Shown here piece after piece: positions 34,272 through 44,700 of a DNA stretch of 64,000 nucleotides. The position numbers and the translations under genes are program-made. The stretch lies in contig CACVBU010001205.1 of the NCBI GenBank assembly GCA_902728285.1, forward strand, positions 861,309 through 925,308, read 5' to 3'. Within the stretch, counting starts at the first letter, position 1. Each line of letters starts with the position of its first letter. The notes under the pieces were generated by a model. The model worked only from the letters and a program-made list of their open reading frames with translations, ran no database searches and had not been told where the DNA came from. Source of the DNA: Clytia hemisphaerica (lineage: Eukaryota; Cnidaria; Hydrozoa; Leptothecata; Clytiidae).

Positions 34272-36212
34272 TTAAAAAATATCATTTAACAATGCAGATA
34301 CAATCATTCCATTCTCATACTCCACACAAGCAGCTTTCCTTAAAAACTGACTTTTATGCAAATCCTGTGAACGACCTTTATAGTTGGTTCCAATCATGAC
34401 AATGTTTACTGCTCTCGAAGCACATGGCACTGAGAAAAAATCTTGACATAAAGAAGATCTGTATACCTTACAATTGAAAATGTCTTTCATTGGAGAACTT
34501 TGAATTTGAGCAAAGTTTCCATCTCCTGTTAGAAACCAAGAATCCTTTGCACTGTTCGAAAGTTTTGTTACCAAATGTTTCTTGGTACATAAATCAATAC
34601 AATGTTCGTCAAACTCGTGGATTCTTCTTACAATTTGACTCAAAGGATTTTGTGCCTTTCTGATGAACTTCTTAAAAAATTGTAAATGGTTCTCAAATGG
34701 AAATGAAGAAATAGAGTCCAATGAACAATTGTGATATTCCACATCATCGCATATGTGAACAAGGTTGTGTACATTGTAAACAGTGAACGTGGTACCATAT
34801 AAATATCGGCTCTTTTTGACAAAATATGTCAATAATTTTCGTGCATTTTCCAAATTTTCATTTCGTACAAAATCATTAGACTCAAGTAAAATTCTGAATG
34901 CAACAACCAAAGATAAAAAATGCTTGTATCGGTCTTCACTCAAAATATCTCTTAGAACAATAAATCCAGTGTATAATAAAAAAAGGCGGAATTCAGTTGC
35001 TTTCCATCTTTTTAGGTCCTTGAGACCTCTCGGTTGGCGAGCAAAGTCAGATGGAAATTTTCCACTCATACTGTTTAGAGAAGATGAAATCCTATTTAGT
35101 TGACCAGCAGATAGTTTATAACGTCTGTCACCTTCTTTCCAAACAATTAGCAGTCTTTTGACAACTCCAAGGCACACAAGATGCATGTAGTCAAGGGGAA
35201 ATTGAGATACACAGCAAATGCCAAATTCCACCAAGCAGGTAAGCTCAAGTTGATGTTTTCCAGCATATTCAAATCTTGCAAACGCTTCATTAGTCCTTTG
35301 GTCAGAATCAAGGTTGTGAAATACCATACGCCTTGAAATACTTTCTCCTTTAGCATCACACCGCTCACAACCATGATAGCCATTGTGTGCCTTGACACAC
35401 TTTAAAAATTGACGTGCTGGAGCATCACAAGGCAAAGTGAAAATTATAACTCGATAAGATATTCCTTCGAATTCTAGTCCTTCCAATTTCAAAGAAGCAT
35501 ACTCAAAAAGAAAATCATTTAAGAAATCACGAAGGTTAGTTGGTTTTGAAGTCCCATAATAAAGGGCAACTGTAAATGGAGTCAGTTTGGAAAAGTTACA
35601 CAATATTGGCCAAAATTGACCATTGGTGGACTTAAATATTGGAAGCCCATCCACATTAACACATAACTTTATGCAGTTATCAGGGATATTTATTCCTGGA
35701 TTCTTTGAAAGTGCTCTAATAATTCCTTTCTTAATGCCAAGGTAACAATATTCTCCACCAGCTTTAGACACTATTGGAGAGGTACGAGGTGTATGAAGTA
35801 GTGTTCTTGTGTCTTTTGGTAGTTGCTCATCGTGTCCATTTTTTTTAAGTAAGGAAAGTAATTCATCACTAGCCGTTCTAGTTATTTTGTTTTTCAAAAT
35901 CCAAGAAGCGAGATCTGAAGGGAAATCTGAAAAGACCTCTTCATTTTCACAATTTCCCTCTAAGCCATCAATATGTTCCCTAAAAAAGTTATGGATTTCT
36001 TCGTCACTACTCGATTCAAAGTCAGACTGTTCTTCATCACTTGGAATGTTCTCTAATGGCAAATCTTCTTCATAGCTTGGGCCAGGGCTGCAAGACACAA
36101 TTTCATCTTCTGTAGTAACGCAAGGTTCTTCAGATGAAGATAGGTCTTTTAAAATGTTTTCGATCCTTTTATTATCTTTTCTCCATTTACGTTGATATTC
36201 ATTGCGGTTCAT
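34272..36212 (-). CDS. intact CACTA/Transposase_21-like transposase
   Basis: A single uninterrupted 646-codon frame. Residues 1-90 are basic, then strongly acidic (EEDLPLENIPSDEEQSDF). The catalytic part has the layout of an RNase H-fold (DDE/D) transposase related to plant Tnp2/Transposase_21 with a DUF4218-like end: CVNVDGLPIFKS (D188), TLPCDAPARQFL (D263) directly before a zinc-knuckle-like C-x2-C (GCERC, 282-285), then FPLDYMHLVCLG (D341 in D-x-M-H), and SFPFENHLQFFKKFIR (E507). NVHNLVHICDDV near 480 matches the H-x-x-H-L/V-x-D conserved in DUF4218. No frameshift or stop is present, so it could be active or recently active. The first ATG before the basic segment is used as the start; an upstream exon is possible. 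The DUF4806 gene lies 1.2 kb downstream on the same strand. Terminal repeats flanking both genes were looked for and not confirmed. Confidence 0.8.
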   Translation of the reverse strand: MNRNEYQRKWRKDNKRIENILKDLSSSEEPCVTTEDEIVSCSPGPSYEEDLPLENIPSDEEQSDFESSSDEEIHNFFREHIDGLEGNCENEEVFSDFPSDLASWILKNKITRTASDELLSLLKKNGHDEQLPKDTRTLLHTPRTSPIVSKAGGEYCYLGIKKGIIRALSKNPGINIPDNCIKLCVNVDGLPIFKSTNGQFWPILCNFSKLTPFTVALYYGTSKPTNLRDFLNDFLFEYASLKLEGLEFEGISYRVIIFTLPCDAPARQFLKCVKAHNGYHGCERCDAKGESISRRMVFHNLDSDQRTNEAFARFEYAGKHQLELTCLVEFGICCVSQFPLDYMHLVCLGVVKRLLIVWKEGDRRYKLSAGQLNRISSSLNSMSGKFPSDFARQPRGLKDLKRWKATEFRLFLLYTGFIVLRDILSEDRYKHFLSLVVAFRILLESNDFVRNENLENARKLLTYFVKKSRYLYGTTFTVYNVHNLVHICDDVEYHNCSLDSISSFPFENHLQFFKKFIRKAQNPLSQIVRRIHEFDEHCIDLCTKKHLVTKLSNSAKDSWFLTGDGNFAQIQSSPMKDIFNCKVYRSSLCQDFFSVPCASRAVNIVMIGTNYKGRSQDLHKSQFLRKAACVEYENGMIVSALLNDIF

Positions 36213-36942
36213 GAAAAAATTGTATGAAGTCTTGGAAATGGATAAAAATACAATAATGATACATTTATTTTTAATTTTTCAGTCTGCTAATATGTCCTGT
36301 GACCTGCGTATTGACTAACCAGAACCCAATCGGCCTATTAGGCTTAATTTAACAATCAAACAACACAAGAGCAAAGGAAATTGAACTTGATTAAGACAGT
36401 ATATTTTGATAAAAACGTCTCAACTTCTGAGATGTTAAAAAAATAAGCACAAAGTAGTTCAACAGCCTAGTAGTATAGCTGAATGTCCTTTAGCTTTACA
36501 CATTTCATTGAACCAGGTTTATAAAAACTTTGGCTGAAATTTGACAAACATTATCAAAACCAAGTCTGTGTCTCTTTACGGTAGTTCCTACTTATACAAA
36601 CGACGCAATAAAAGGTATATAAAATCTTTAAAAAAAAAAGTGACATTTTCACAATTTTTTTTAGTTGTGGTGGTTGGGGTCGTGAAATGATTGTCGCCTG
36701 CTAAATATAAGACAAGGTCCGATGGAGAAAAAAAATCCTCTAACCAAAGCAAAACCCACCAGAAAATTGAACTCATCAAAATCCTCATACTCAGTGGTCA
36801 AAACACACACAGTAGCATTTCTGAAGAATATTTGAGTTTGAGAGGGAGAGTTAATTCACCACCACACACTCACTCAGAATTTTAGAAAACATACCAAACA
36901 AAAGAGTATATTTGCATAAAAAACAAAATAATATACTGTAAA
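36213..36942. other. 5' flank of the transposase
   Basis: No exon is seen. Candidate promoter region for the minus-strand transposase. AT-rich with no clear terminal inverted repeat. Confidence 0.3.
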
Positions 36943-37851
36943 AGCAGGCCTGGGGGGGTCACTCATATGATCTGGCCTACGTCATGTGCCGCGCTAAAGG
37001 GTGGGGTTTTTCTGCATCCCAAAATGCACTGTAAGGGTGTGATTTTGTGAGATTACACTGCAAGGGTCGAATTTTAAAACGAATTCAAAATAATTGTTAA
37101 AAAAAAAGGTTTTTACTTCTCGTTTGCTTGAAAAAGTTTCTATTGCCTGATAATTACAGCCAGACGATCTCAATCGAACGGAATCTACGATCGAACCAGT
37201 CGAACCAAATCAAATGCAATCAACCGATTGAAATTCGATTGTCGAACGCAATCGAATCTCAATCGAACGTCAAAGTTCTGGGTAATATTCGATTGGTTCG
37301 ATTGTTTTTCGACTGGTTCGATTGAGATCGTCTGGCTTTATTCTTGCAGCTTCCCAACATCCAAGCTCTCAAACATCACGAGCCAAATGAAATTACTTTC
37401 AATTTCCCGTAGAAATAATGCGATGAACAATCCAAGGGTCAATGAATCGACGATCGAACGCAATCGAACATCAATCAAACGCAATCGAATGTCAATCGAA
37501 TCTGAAAATTGCGGTAATATTCAATTGGGTTCGACAATCGAATTTTAATCGGTCGATTGCGTCCGATCGTTGATTCCGTTCGATTGAGATCGTCTGGTTA
37601 CAGCTGACAAGAATAATTTTCTCAGTTTTTCTTTGAAACAGAAAATTTCCCAAGCTCCTTCTCTTCACGTAGATTTACAGCTGAGAAATATAGTGCACTA
37701 TAAGGGTTGGGTAAATCAAGAGAAAATGCACTGAAAGGGTAACTTTTCAGCCATATTGAACTGCACTGTAAGGGTACGATTTTGAAAAACAGATTTTCCG
37801 CGGCACATACCGTCATTTCAAAATCGAGTGCCCCCCCCGGAAAGCAGGGAA
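36943..37851. mobile_element. outer fold-back element with CACTGTAAGGGT motifs, interrupted by a MITE
   Basis: The left arm reads GCAGGCCTGGGGGGGTCACTC ... ACGTCATGTGCCGCG. The right arm reads CGCGGCACATACCGTCATTT ... GAGTGCCCCCCCCGGAAAGC, the inverted counterpart. Between them TGCACTGTAAGGGTG/TGCACTATAAGGGT-type words repeat at least five times. The 438-bp MITE at 37,160-37,597 is inserted in the middle. Confidence 0.65.
37160..37597. mobile_element. ATCGAA-rich MITE with 6-bp target duplication TTACAG
   Basis: The ends CCAGACGATCTCAATCGAAC and GTTCGATTGAGATCGTCTGG are exact reverse complements. TTACAG flanks both sides (37,154-37,159 and 37,598-37,603). A third, internal copy of the right end (GGTTCGATTGAGATCGTCTGG) lies at about 37,315-37,335, so this may be two elements fused or one with a duplicated end. 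CAATCGAA/TTCGATTG words fill the interior. Confidence 0.8.
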
Positions 37852-37904
37852 ACACAAGAAAGGCCTTGCTTACAGTAGTCTGGCAGAAATAAAAGTTGAC
37901 CTGG

Positions 37905-38480
37905 AAAGAAATTCCGCGTAAACTTTCTTGGTATTACTATTGTTGGAAGCGGAATTTTACGAGGTCTAACATACTCAGAGCCTCACGTTGAGGCCCTTGG
38001 GGAAAAAAAATTGGTCTAATAAAACACTTAGGACCTATTTTCGATATAAAATGCCTTGAAAAGTGCTACTCTTGCAATGGTAGGTGTCTTTCAAAACATT
38101 CAAATATGTATATATACCCCTGTCTCAAAAATCTGGGGGGGGGATCTCCCAACAAACACATTTCTGGAAACCACAAGCAATTAAAAAGTGTCATCCATGA
38201 TATGAAATGGGTCAAGTGCAAGGTGAAAGCCCTTGGGCGAAAGCACATGGGGATAGCGCTGACTTTCAAGACTTTGAATAGCTTTGATAGGTTCTTAGTG
38301 TAGCTGATGACCAGTACACTGCTAAAAAACGTATCTATTTTGGGGCGAAGAAGTACACTTCAGTCTTGATTTTACCAAATGTTTTCCCAAAGGGTCTCAT
38401 CATGAGGCTCTGAGTATGATAATCTACATAAAATTTTGCTTCCAACGGTACCAAGAAAGTTTACGCATAATTTTTTTCTA
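37905..38480. mobile_element. fold-back element with about 90-bp arms
   Basis: GCGTAAACTTTCTTGGTA, TTGGAAGC and ATACTCAGAGCCTCA at 37,915-37,990 return as TGAGGCTCTGAGTATG, GCTTCCAAC and TACCAAGAAAGTTTACGC at 38,400-38,467. The arms are about 85% identical by eye. The interior has no coding content. Confidence 0.7.
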
Positions 38481-38496
38481 CGTCACCCCTGTTTTA

Positions 38497-38842
38497 AGGA
38501 CCCTGCCGACGCACCGGACTTAACGTACACCGGACACGCGAAAGTCCGGTGTAAAATGAGAATTTTTTTTACCACTGGACAATCTCTACACCGGACTTAA
38601 GAAAGTCGGATGTCCGGTGTTGGAGAAGGATATTTTTTTCCACCGGACAATCAAAACACCGGACATGACCAGTCCGGTGCGTCCGGTGTTTCTTAATTTT
38701 TTGTTTCATAAATGTCCGGTGTCCAAAATTCCCTGTATACAACACCGGACTGACACCGGACTTATTGCGTCCGGTGTAGCGAAAGGATACTTTTTGCCAC
38801 CGGACAAATACACTGGACAGTCCGGTGCGTCGGCAGGGTCCT
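38497..38842. mobile_element. 346-bp MITE packed with CACCGGAC sites, 8-bp target duplication
   Basis: Termini AGGACCCTGCCGACGCACCG and CGGTGCGTCGGCAGGGTCCT are exact reverse complements. The 8-bp duplication CTGTTTTA occurs on both sides (38,489-38,496 and 38,843-38,850). An 8-bp duplication is the rule for hAT and P elements. Inside, ACACCGGAC or its complement GTCCGGTGT occurs about fifteen times, including variants, an exceptional density for 346 bp. Confidence 0.9.
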
Positions 38843-38850
38843 CTGTTTTA

Positions 38851-39836
38851 TTGTATTTCGGCCAGACTACAGGCTTATATGTTGAACTGCTAAGAGTATC
38901 AGTAAAGAAGGAGTTAGTTGTTGGATGGTCATTATGGAGAGATGGAAAAAGTAGGTCAAAATTAATTTTAATAGCTTACCAAAATCCAAACGACATAAAG
39001 CAAACATGATAATCATTCTACTATTGTTAAAAATTTTCTTTATAATTTCATTTTGATAACACAGAACATACAGCCAGAGCTGTGAATTTTGGAAAGAAAA
39101 TTTCTTGTCCATGAGCTGCTAAACTTTTTACTTTAGCGGACCTGGGTGTACCGTCTCCCGCCAAACATTTTGTTGATTGACAGCATTGGAAAGAGAATGC
39201 CGGGAAATCAAGGCAAATCAATCAGGGGGCTTTTATATCAACAAACATGTAATCAATTAAACTTCTCAGATTAATATTTGTATGATTTTTATCTTACACC
39301 TATTCATAATAATAGCAAACAGCAAAATATAAGAACATTTTTAAAAAGAAAAAAGGTCCTTTTTAAGGGTTTTTAAGCCAGGACACAATATTCAAACCCC
39401 CGTTATGTAGTGTCACGTGACTAAAAATGTGACAAAAAAACCGGTTGGGCGGATATGGGGTGATGCTATTCTGCGCCCGCACGAAATTTCTTTCGAAGTG
39501 TTATTTGGCGTGTAGGGGCGACCGCCATATAGAAATATCCCGCCAGTGGACACGTTTTATCACACAGAAAAAAAAACACAAGTCCTGATTATTTTTCGGC
39601 GGAACAATTTTCTTCGCTGCGATGTAATCTTTCTTTGAGCAATCAATCACCGACTTTTTTTATCTCGGTAAGTAATAAGTTTGGTCATGATTTGCTCAAC
39701 TCAGCATTATTCAAAATAATCAAACAAACCATGTTGTAAATGCGTTGTTTTAATGGTATTTAACGTAACGTTGTGCTAATGACTAAAACAAAACTAAAAA
39801 ACAACTTAAGGCAAGCATTATGAAACCTTTCGTTGC
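38851..39836. other. intergenic, no gene seen
   Basis: A GC-richer patch at 39,410-39,560 includes GTCACGTGACTAAAAATGTGAC. No exon is recognised. Confidence 0.35.
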
Positions 39837-39998
39837 CATCCTTACGTTAATACTACATTGTCATGACGTGAGTTTCATGACGTTTATAAAGCAACTTTAA
39901 TGGAACGTTGTTTAACGTTGAGAAAAGGTTGTGTAACGTTGCGACCTTAAAACAACTAAAAAAGAACGTTATACAAACGTTGTGTGCCAGCTGGGCTT
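39837..39998. repeat. AACGTT-rich short element, copy 4
   Basis: At least six AACGTT/ACGTTG words and a right end of AACGTTGTGTGCCAGCTGGGC. It lies about 1.4 kb before the first Ig exon. Confidence 0.65.
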
Positions 39999-40789
39999 TT
40001 TTAAGTAAAATTTGAATTTGATCAAAACAGGGAAGTAAGGAGACAACCAACAATTTAACTTCAGGAAGATTTTAAAATATTAATGATACATAAAAAGGGA
40101 TAGCACGTAACAAAATCAATATGAAAGTCTGCAAACTTAATTAGCTATCAATGTTAAACTTCCCTCGACAAATCGGTTGAGTAATTAATCTTTCATTAAT
40201 CCCTTTTTATCTCATTAATGATAAAATGCAGGAACTATAGACGACCAGGAAGAACAAATTAAAGCCTCAGCCGCCAGATTGATAAAGAAATTTTAAAAGT
40301 GATTGAGTGACTGACAGGCTATACAAAACTTCTAGTAAAAATTTGCTACACACTATCCTTCAACACTCCTTTTCCATCAATTTTATGTCTTTTAAACTCT
40401 TATGAAAAGGAGAATCTGACGGCAGAAAAAGTAGGTAGGATCATAGACTAGAGTCTACTTCTGGCTGAACTTTGCTTTTTGATAATTTTTGATGACGCTG
40501 AGTCCAGTGAAGTAGACTAGGAGCGTTTGGCGAGGTCGCCATTTTGAAAAAGAATGTTTAAAATCCAAATAACAAAAAAACTACTCGAAGTTGAAAGGTC
40601 TAATCAAAAATGAGAAACAAACATCAATAACAGATTTGCAATCCCTTATTCTCAAATAAAAACATTGCTTCGTACTGTTTTTACCTTCCAAAAACAACTA
40701 AAATCTAAGGCTAAGCAAAAGCATATTACCATATACTACCGGGCCACTTAATCGCGCCATCCAGTCTATCAAAAAGCTTTAAGTGGACC

Positions 40790-41132
40790 CCGGGCTAGTA
40801 GGATCACAGATATCTGTAAAGCCCGAAGGGCTAGATAGGCAACTTTAAGCTTTCTCTAGCAAAAAAAAGTGAAGCAAAAATTTGATTTTTTAAATTTCGT
40901 GCCGATGGATAGTAGGATCTAGCATTTTAATTGTTTTCGGAGGGCGAGATAAAAAAAAGTAGGCGGCAAACGCTATTTCACATCTCTCAAACCGGTGAAA
41001 TTGCATATTTTAGTCACGTGACTCTGGTAGGAAATCCTTCCAAAGATGAGCTTCACTTTTTGACCAAGGCCGCAAATCTAGCCCTTCGGGCTTTAGAGAT
41101 CTGTGGGTAGGATGTGCTAGATTCCCGGCTAG
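40790..41132. mobile_element. MITE with AAAGCCCGAAGGGCTAGAT arms
   Basis: Left: GGATCACAGATATCTGTAAAG and CCCGAAGGGCTAGATAGG. Right: ATCTAGCCCTTCGGGC and TTTAGAGATCTGTGGGTAGG, the inverted copy. An outer CCGGGCTAG...CCCGGCTAG pair extends the match. It is about 343 bp, 300 bp before the first Ig exon. Confidence 0.7.
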
Positions 41133-41434
41133 ATTATGTTGGTCAAAAACCATTATTGCTAATCGGCAATTGTTGTATCTTTTACATCAAGTTTGAAAGC
41201 TGAAGGGTAGTTCAGCTCGTATTAAGACAATCAAGTCAGTAATTTTATAGACATACCCCTTTAAGTAAGTAACTGGTAAACTTACTTTCAAAATCCTTAA
41301 AAGCTAAAATATGTGTGGCTTACACGTGCCTATCTAGAAGCTTTAGAATAGTATGTTGCTCTATATTACATTTATGTTTTATGCTTCTAGCTTTCAGCCC
41401 ATACTGATGAACTATGTCGATTAATCTCTTTCAG

Positions 41435-41716
41435 ATCCTCCAACCGTTGGATGGGCTGGACCAAGTTACACTACTAGAAAGGAAGGTGAAAGTTTTGAAT
41501 TCTTTTGCAACAGTGGTTCAAAACCAACACCAAAGGTTACTTGGATTAAAGATGGAGCTGAATTAGACACGTCACAAAGTACAATTTATATTCCAGATGG
41601 AAATAAGTTAAAGATACCAAAAGTGACTTCTGAAGTAGCTGGCAAATATAGATGTAAAGTTGAGAATGAGTTTGGTTCAAATATCTTGGGATGGGACTTG
41701 AACCTTATTGTACCAT
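41435..41716 (+). CDS. Ig exon 1 (I-set, canonical)
   Basis: Phase 1 in and out. Reads GESFEFFCNSGSKPTPKVTW, then IKDGAEL, then LKIPKVTSEVAGKYRCKVEN. The two disulphide cysteines, the strand-C tryptophan (VTWIKDG) and the strand-F G-x-Y-x-C are all present. The acceptor follows a TTAATCTCTTTCAG tract. The first recognisable exon of the gene, but probably not the first in reality. Confidence 0.8.
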
Positions 41717-44700
41717 GTAAGGAAAAATCAATTTTGTAGGACTTAAATGTCCATAGTTTAACTATGAAATAATAACTATTATTGAGGTCTTGAATGAGAC
41801 CAGGTTTGTTGAGCCTGGAAATTACCGTGAAAAGCACAAAGTCGATATCATATATTGACCTGTACCGACCAATCCAGATTCTATTCAGCGCGCATACAAT
41901 CAACGCAGAGAAATATTGACACATGCAAGATAATATTTATATTATTGGTCTATATATATTGGTATATATATTCTTTGAAAACTCAACCTTTGATACTCAG
42001 AGTACCTGGAAATATTGATAGGCTTCTGTTCATCCTCTAACGAAAACAGTTTCATATAGAGGAATTAGATAGAGGTCTTAAGAAGAAGATTCGAACTAGG
42101 AAATAGAATCAATTCGACTAGAATCATAAATCTTCTAATATTGTTGCAAAAAAAACCCTTAATAGTAATTTTCTAATTTTCTAATTTTGCTTTTATAATC
42201 ACAGATATGGAAGATGTGTTCGCATATACGCCCCGTAATAATTTCTTTTACGCCTCAAAACGACAAGCATGGGCTAACTGTGCCGCCCCTAAAGGTTCGC
42301 CACGCCCTTTAATCACTTTTATCAACGGTACAAGTGGAAAACCTATCAATACTGACGAAGCACGCATCGAGACGAGAATGTTTTCAAGAGGGGACATGCT
42401 TTTATATCAAATGCTTGTTAAGGATGCTACAGATTATGATACTCATACAAAATGGGCATGCAAAGCTAGCAGTGCTGCTGGAGATAAATACTCATATTTC
42501 AAAGTTGAATTCTACAGTATGTTTACTTTATAATGATATGCTTGCCACCACCACACCAAAAACCTCCTTTTTCAATTGATTTATACACTAAATCACACTG
42601 GGTAGAGTCTCTTCAACTCAAACCTCTATTACTCCCATGTCTCCTTAGCTCGAACAAGTTTTATGGTCCCTTCAGTCAACAATGCCTAATAAACCTTAAT
42701 CTAAACTCAAAATTTCCTTAACTCGAACAAAATTGTATTCCCCGTGCGTGTTCGAGTTATGGAGACTCAACTGTATTTCATTTGCTTATATAGAGGCACC
42801 TGCTGCACCATCAAACATCAAATTTACAGACCGTCTGGAAGGTTTTATTCTCAATTGGGATTTTATTCGTAATGATATCAGCCATTATCATTTTCGTCTC
42901 ACCACAAGTGATAATAAAGTGTTGGAATACAAGATGAAGGAAACAACTGAACACGAGATCTACATCACCAAATACGAAATCCGAAATCTTGAGCGGGGAA
43001 AAACATACAAAGTTGAGATGAGAGCTGTTGACAAAGATGGACAAATTGGGGAATGGAGCAATCCGATTAATTATAAAACGGTTACTGAAATAGCACCTTA
43101 TTTGGACTATCCGCTACCTTTGAAAACCCCTGTCGCAGAAGGAGTTAAACATATAGTCAAGTGTCAAATTCGTGGAGAACCGATTCCGAAAATCGTTTGG
43201 ACTTTGAACGGGAAACAAATATCGGAATCAAATTCGGATTATGAAATGGTTAATGATAAAGGAGAATTGATCTTGGTGAAACCCGTTCGGGATCGTTTGA
43301 ATGGTATCTATCAATGTCAAGGAACAAATAAGCTTGGCAGCATAAAAAATAATCCAACAACTTTAGATGTCGAGTGTAAGTTTAAAGTTTTTATACTTTT
43401 TCTAAAAATCTTTTGAGAAACTAATTATTAGGGCGGAGACGGTGAAACTGAAAGTAATTTTGATTGGTAAAATCTTGATCTTCAAAAACCACACCTTTTT
43501 GTTGATGGTCATTACCCTCTCATTAGAATGTGAAAACCTGCGCAACGTTTTTTCAATGTCTATCTAACGTTCACAACATCCATGTAACGTTTTCGAACGT
43601 TGATACAACGTTATGTGCTAGCTGCGTTTCCTAAAAACTTTATTTACTTAGCTCAGATCTTGGTATCTAAAGATGTTTGATGACTTAGCTCTAGAGAGGG
43701 AAATATATAATTTCCATTTAGAATTTGCCAATTCATATAACTATTGCCAATAAAGCTCACGTTCCCTAATTATGATATTACGACCGATGTTTCTTTTGTC
43801 GAGTAAAACAGGAAGAAGAGGAGTCCACGCGAATCTCAACTTTTAATTAGCCTTCATTAGCATCAGCAATAATTAATTACTCCTGAAGTACAATAAGGAA
43901 GCCATTGAACTGTTTTAATGACTTTTTTGTTAATTACATTTTCCGTGATTACACACTGGATGTTGGTCGCTTCCATAATATTTGTAATCACCATTTCGTG
44001 AAATATGGATGGGTTTGCATTAACATACAATTTTTTTCAAAATTGCCAAAAAATATGAACAATAAAAGAACAATGCTGAACTTGAAATTACTCTATTTCA
44101 AGTAATTTAGTAATAAAATTGGGTATAACACCTAAAATACCTCAATTAATCCTATAAATATTAACAGCATGAGAACAATAGACGATATCGGCTTTCCGAA
44201 TCATTACCCATGATGCATTGCGCAAAAAAATTCACGGACGATATTGACACACTGAATCTTTTTGCACAATGCATCATGGGTAATCATTCGGGGAGAATTT
44301 CGTTAAGCCGGATATCGTCTATTCCAGGGTTAAGCTGCCAGTATGTTACCATCTAAGTTCTGGTTTACACCAAGACTCGGCCTAAACAAATCAAGCAATC
44401 TCTTGGTATCTTATTTGTTTAAATCAGCCAATCGATCGGTGCTAAGAAAAGTCGTTGTTGAGTTAAAGATCAAATCGTCCCTCACATGACTTAAGGTTTA
44501 ATCTCAAAATTAATACCTTATGAAATTTAGAGTTTTACTGTGGTGGTCATCTTTGAGATTGAGATTGCCCTTTTTTCATGTAGAGGAATAGTCGATGTTT
44601 TCATATGACAAAAAGGCCAATCTCAAAGGCAGAACAGGATTGCAAGTTTTCCAATTTTCCAAGACACTTATTTTGAGATTGAACCTTTAGTCATGTGAGG

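Noticed and set aside
35809-36075. Plus-strand Ser-rich ORF opposite the transposase start
   Set aside because: It is the shadow of the acidic N-terminal region of the 646-codon transposase.
37228-37548. 106-codon ORF
   Set aside because: It lies entirely within the ATCGAA-rich MITE and encodes repeated R/S/N from its repeats.
38617-39009. 130-codon ORF
   Set aside because: Its first 75 codons lie inside the CACCGGAC MITE; no domain is visible.
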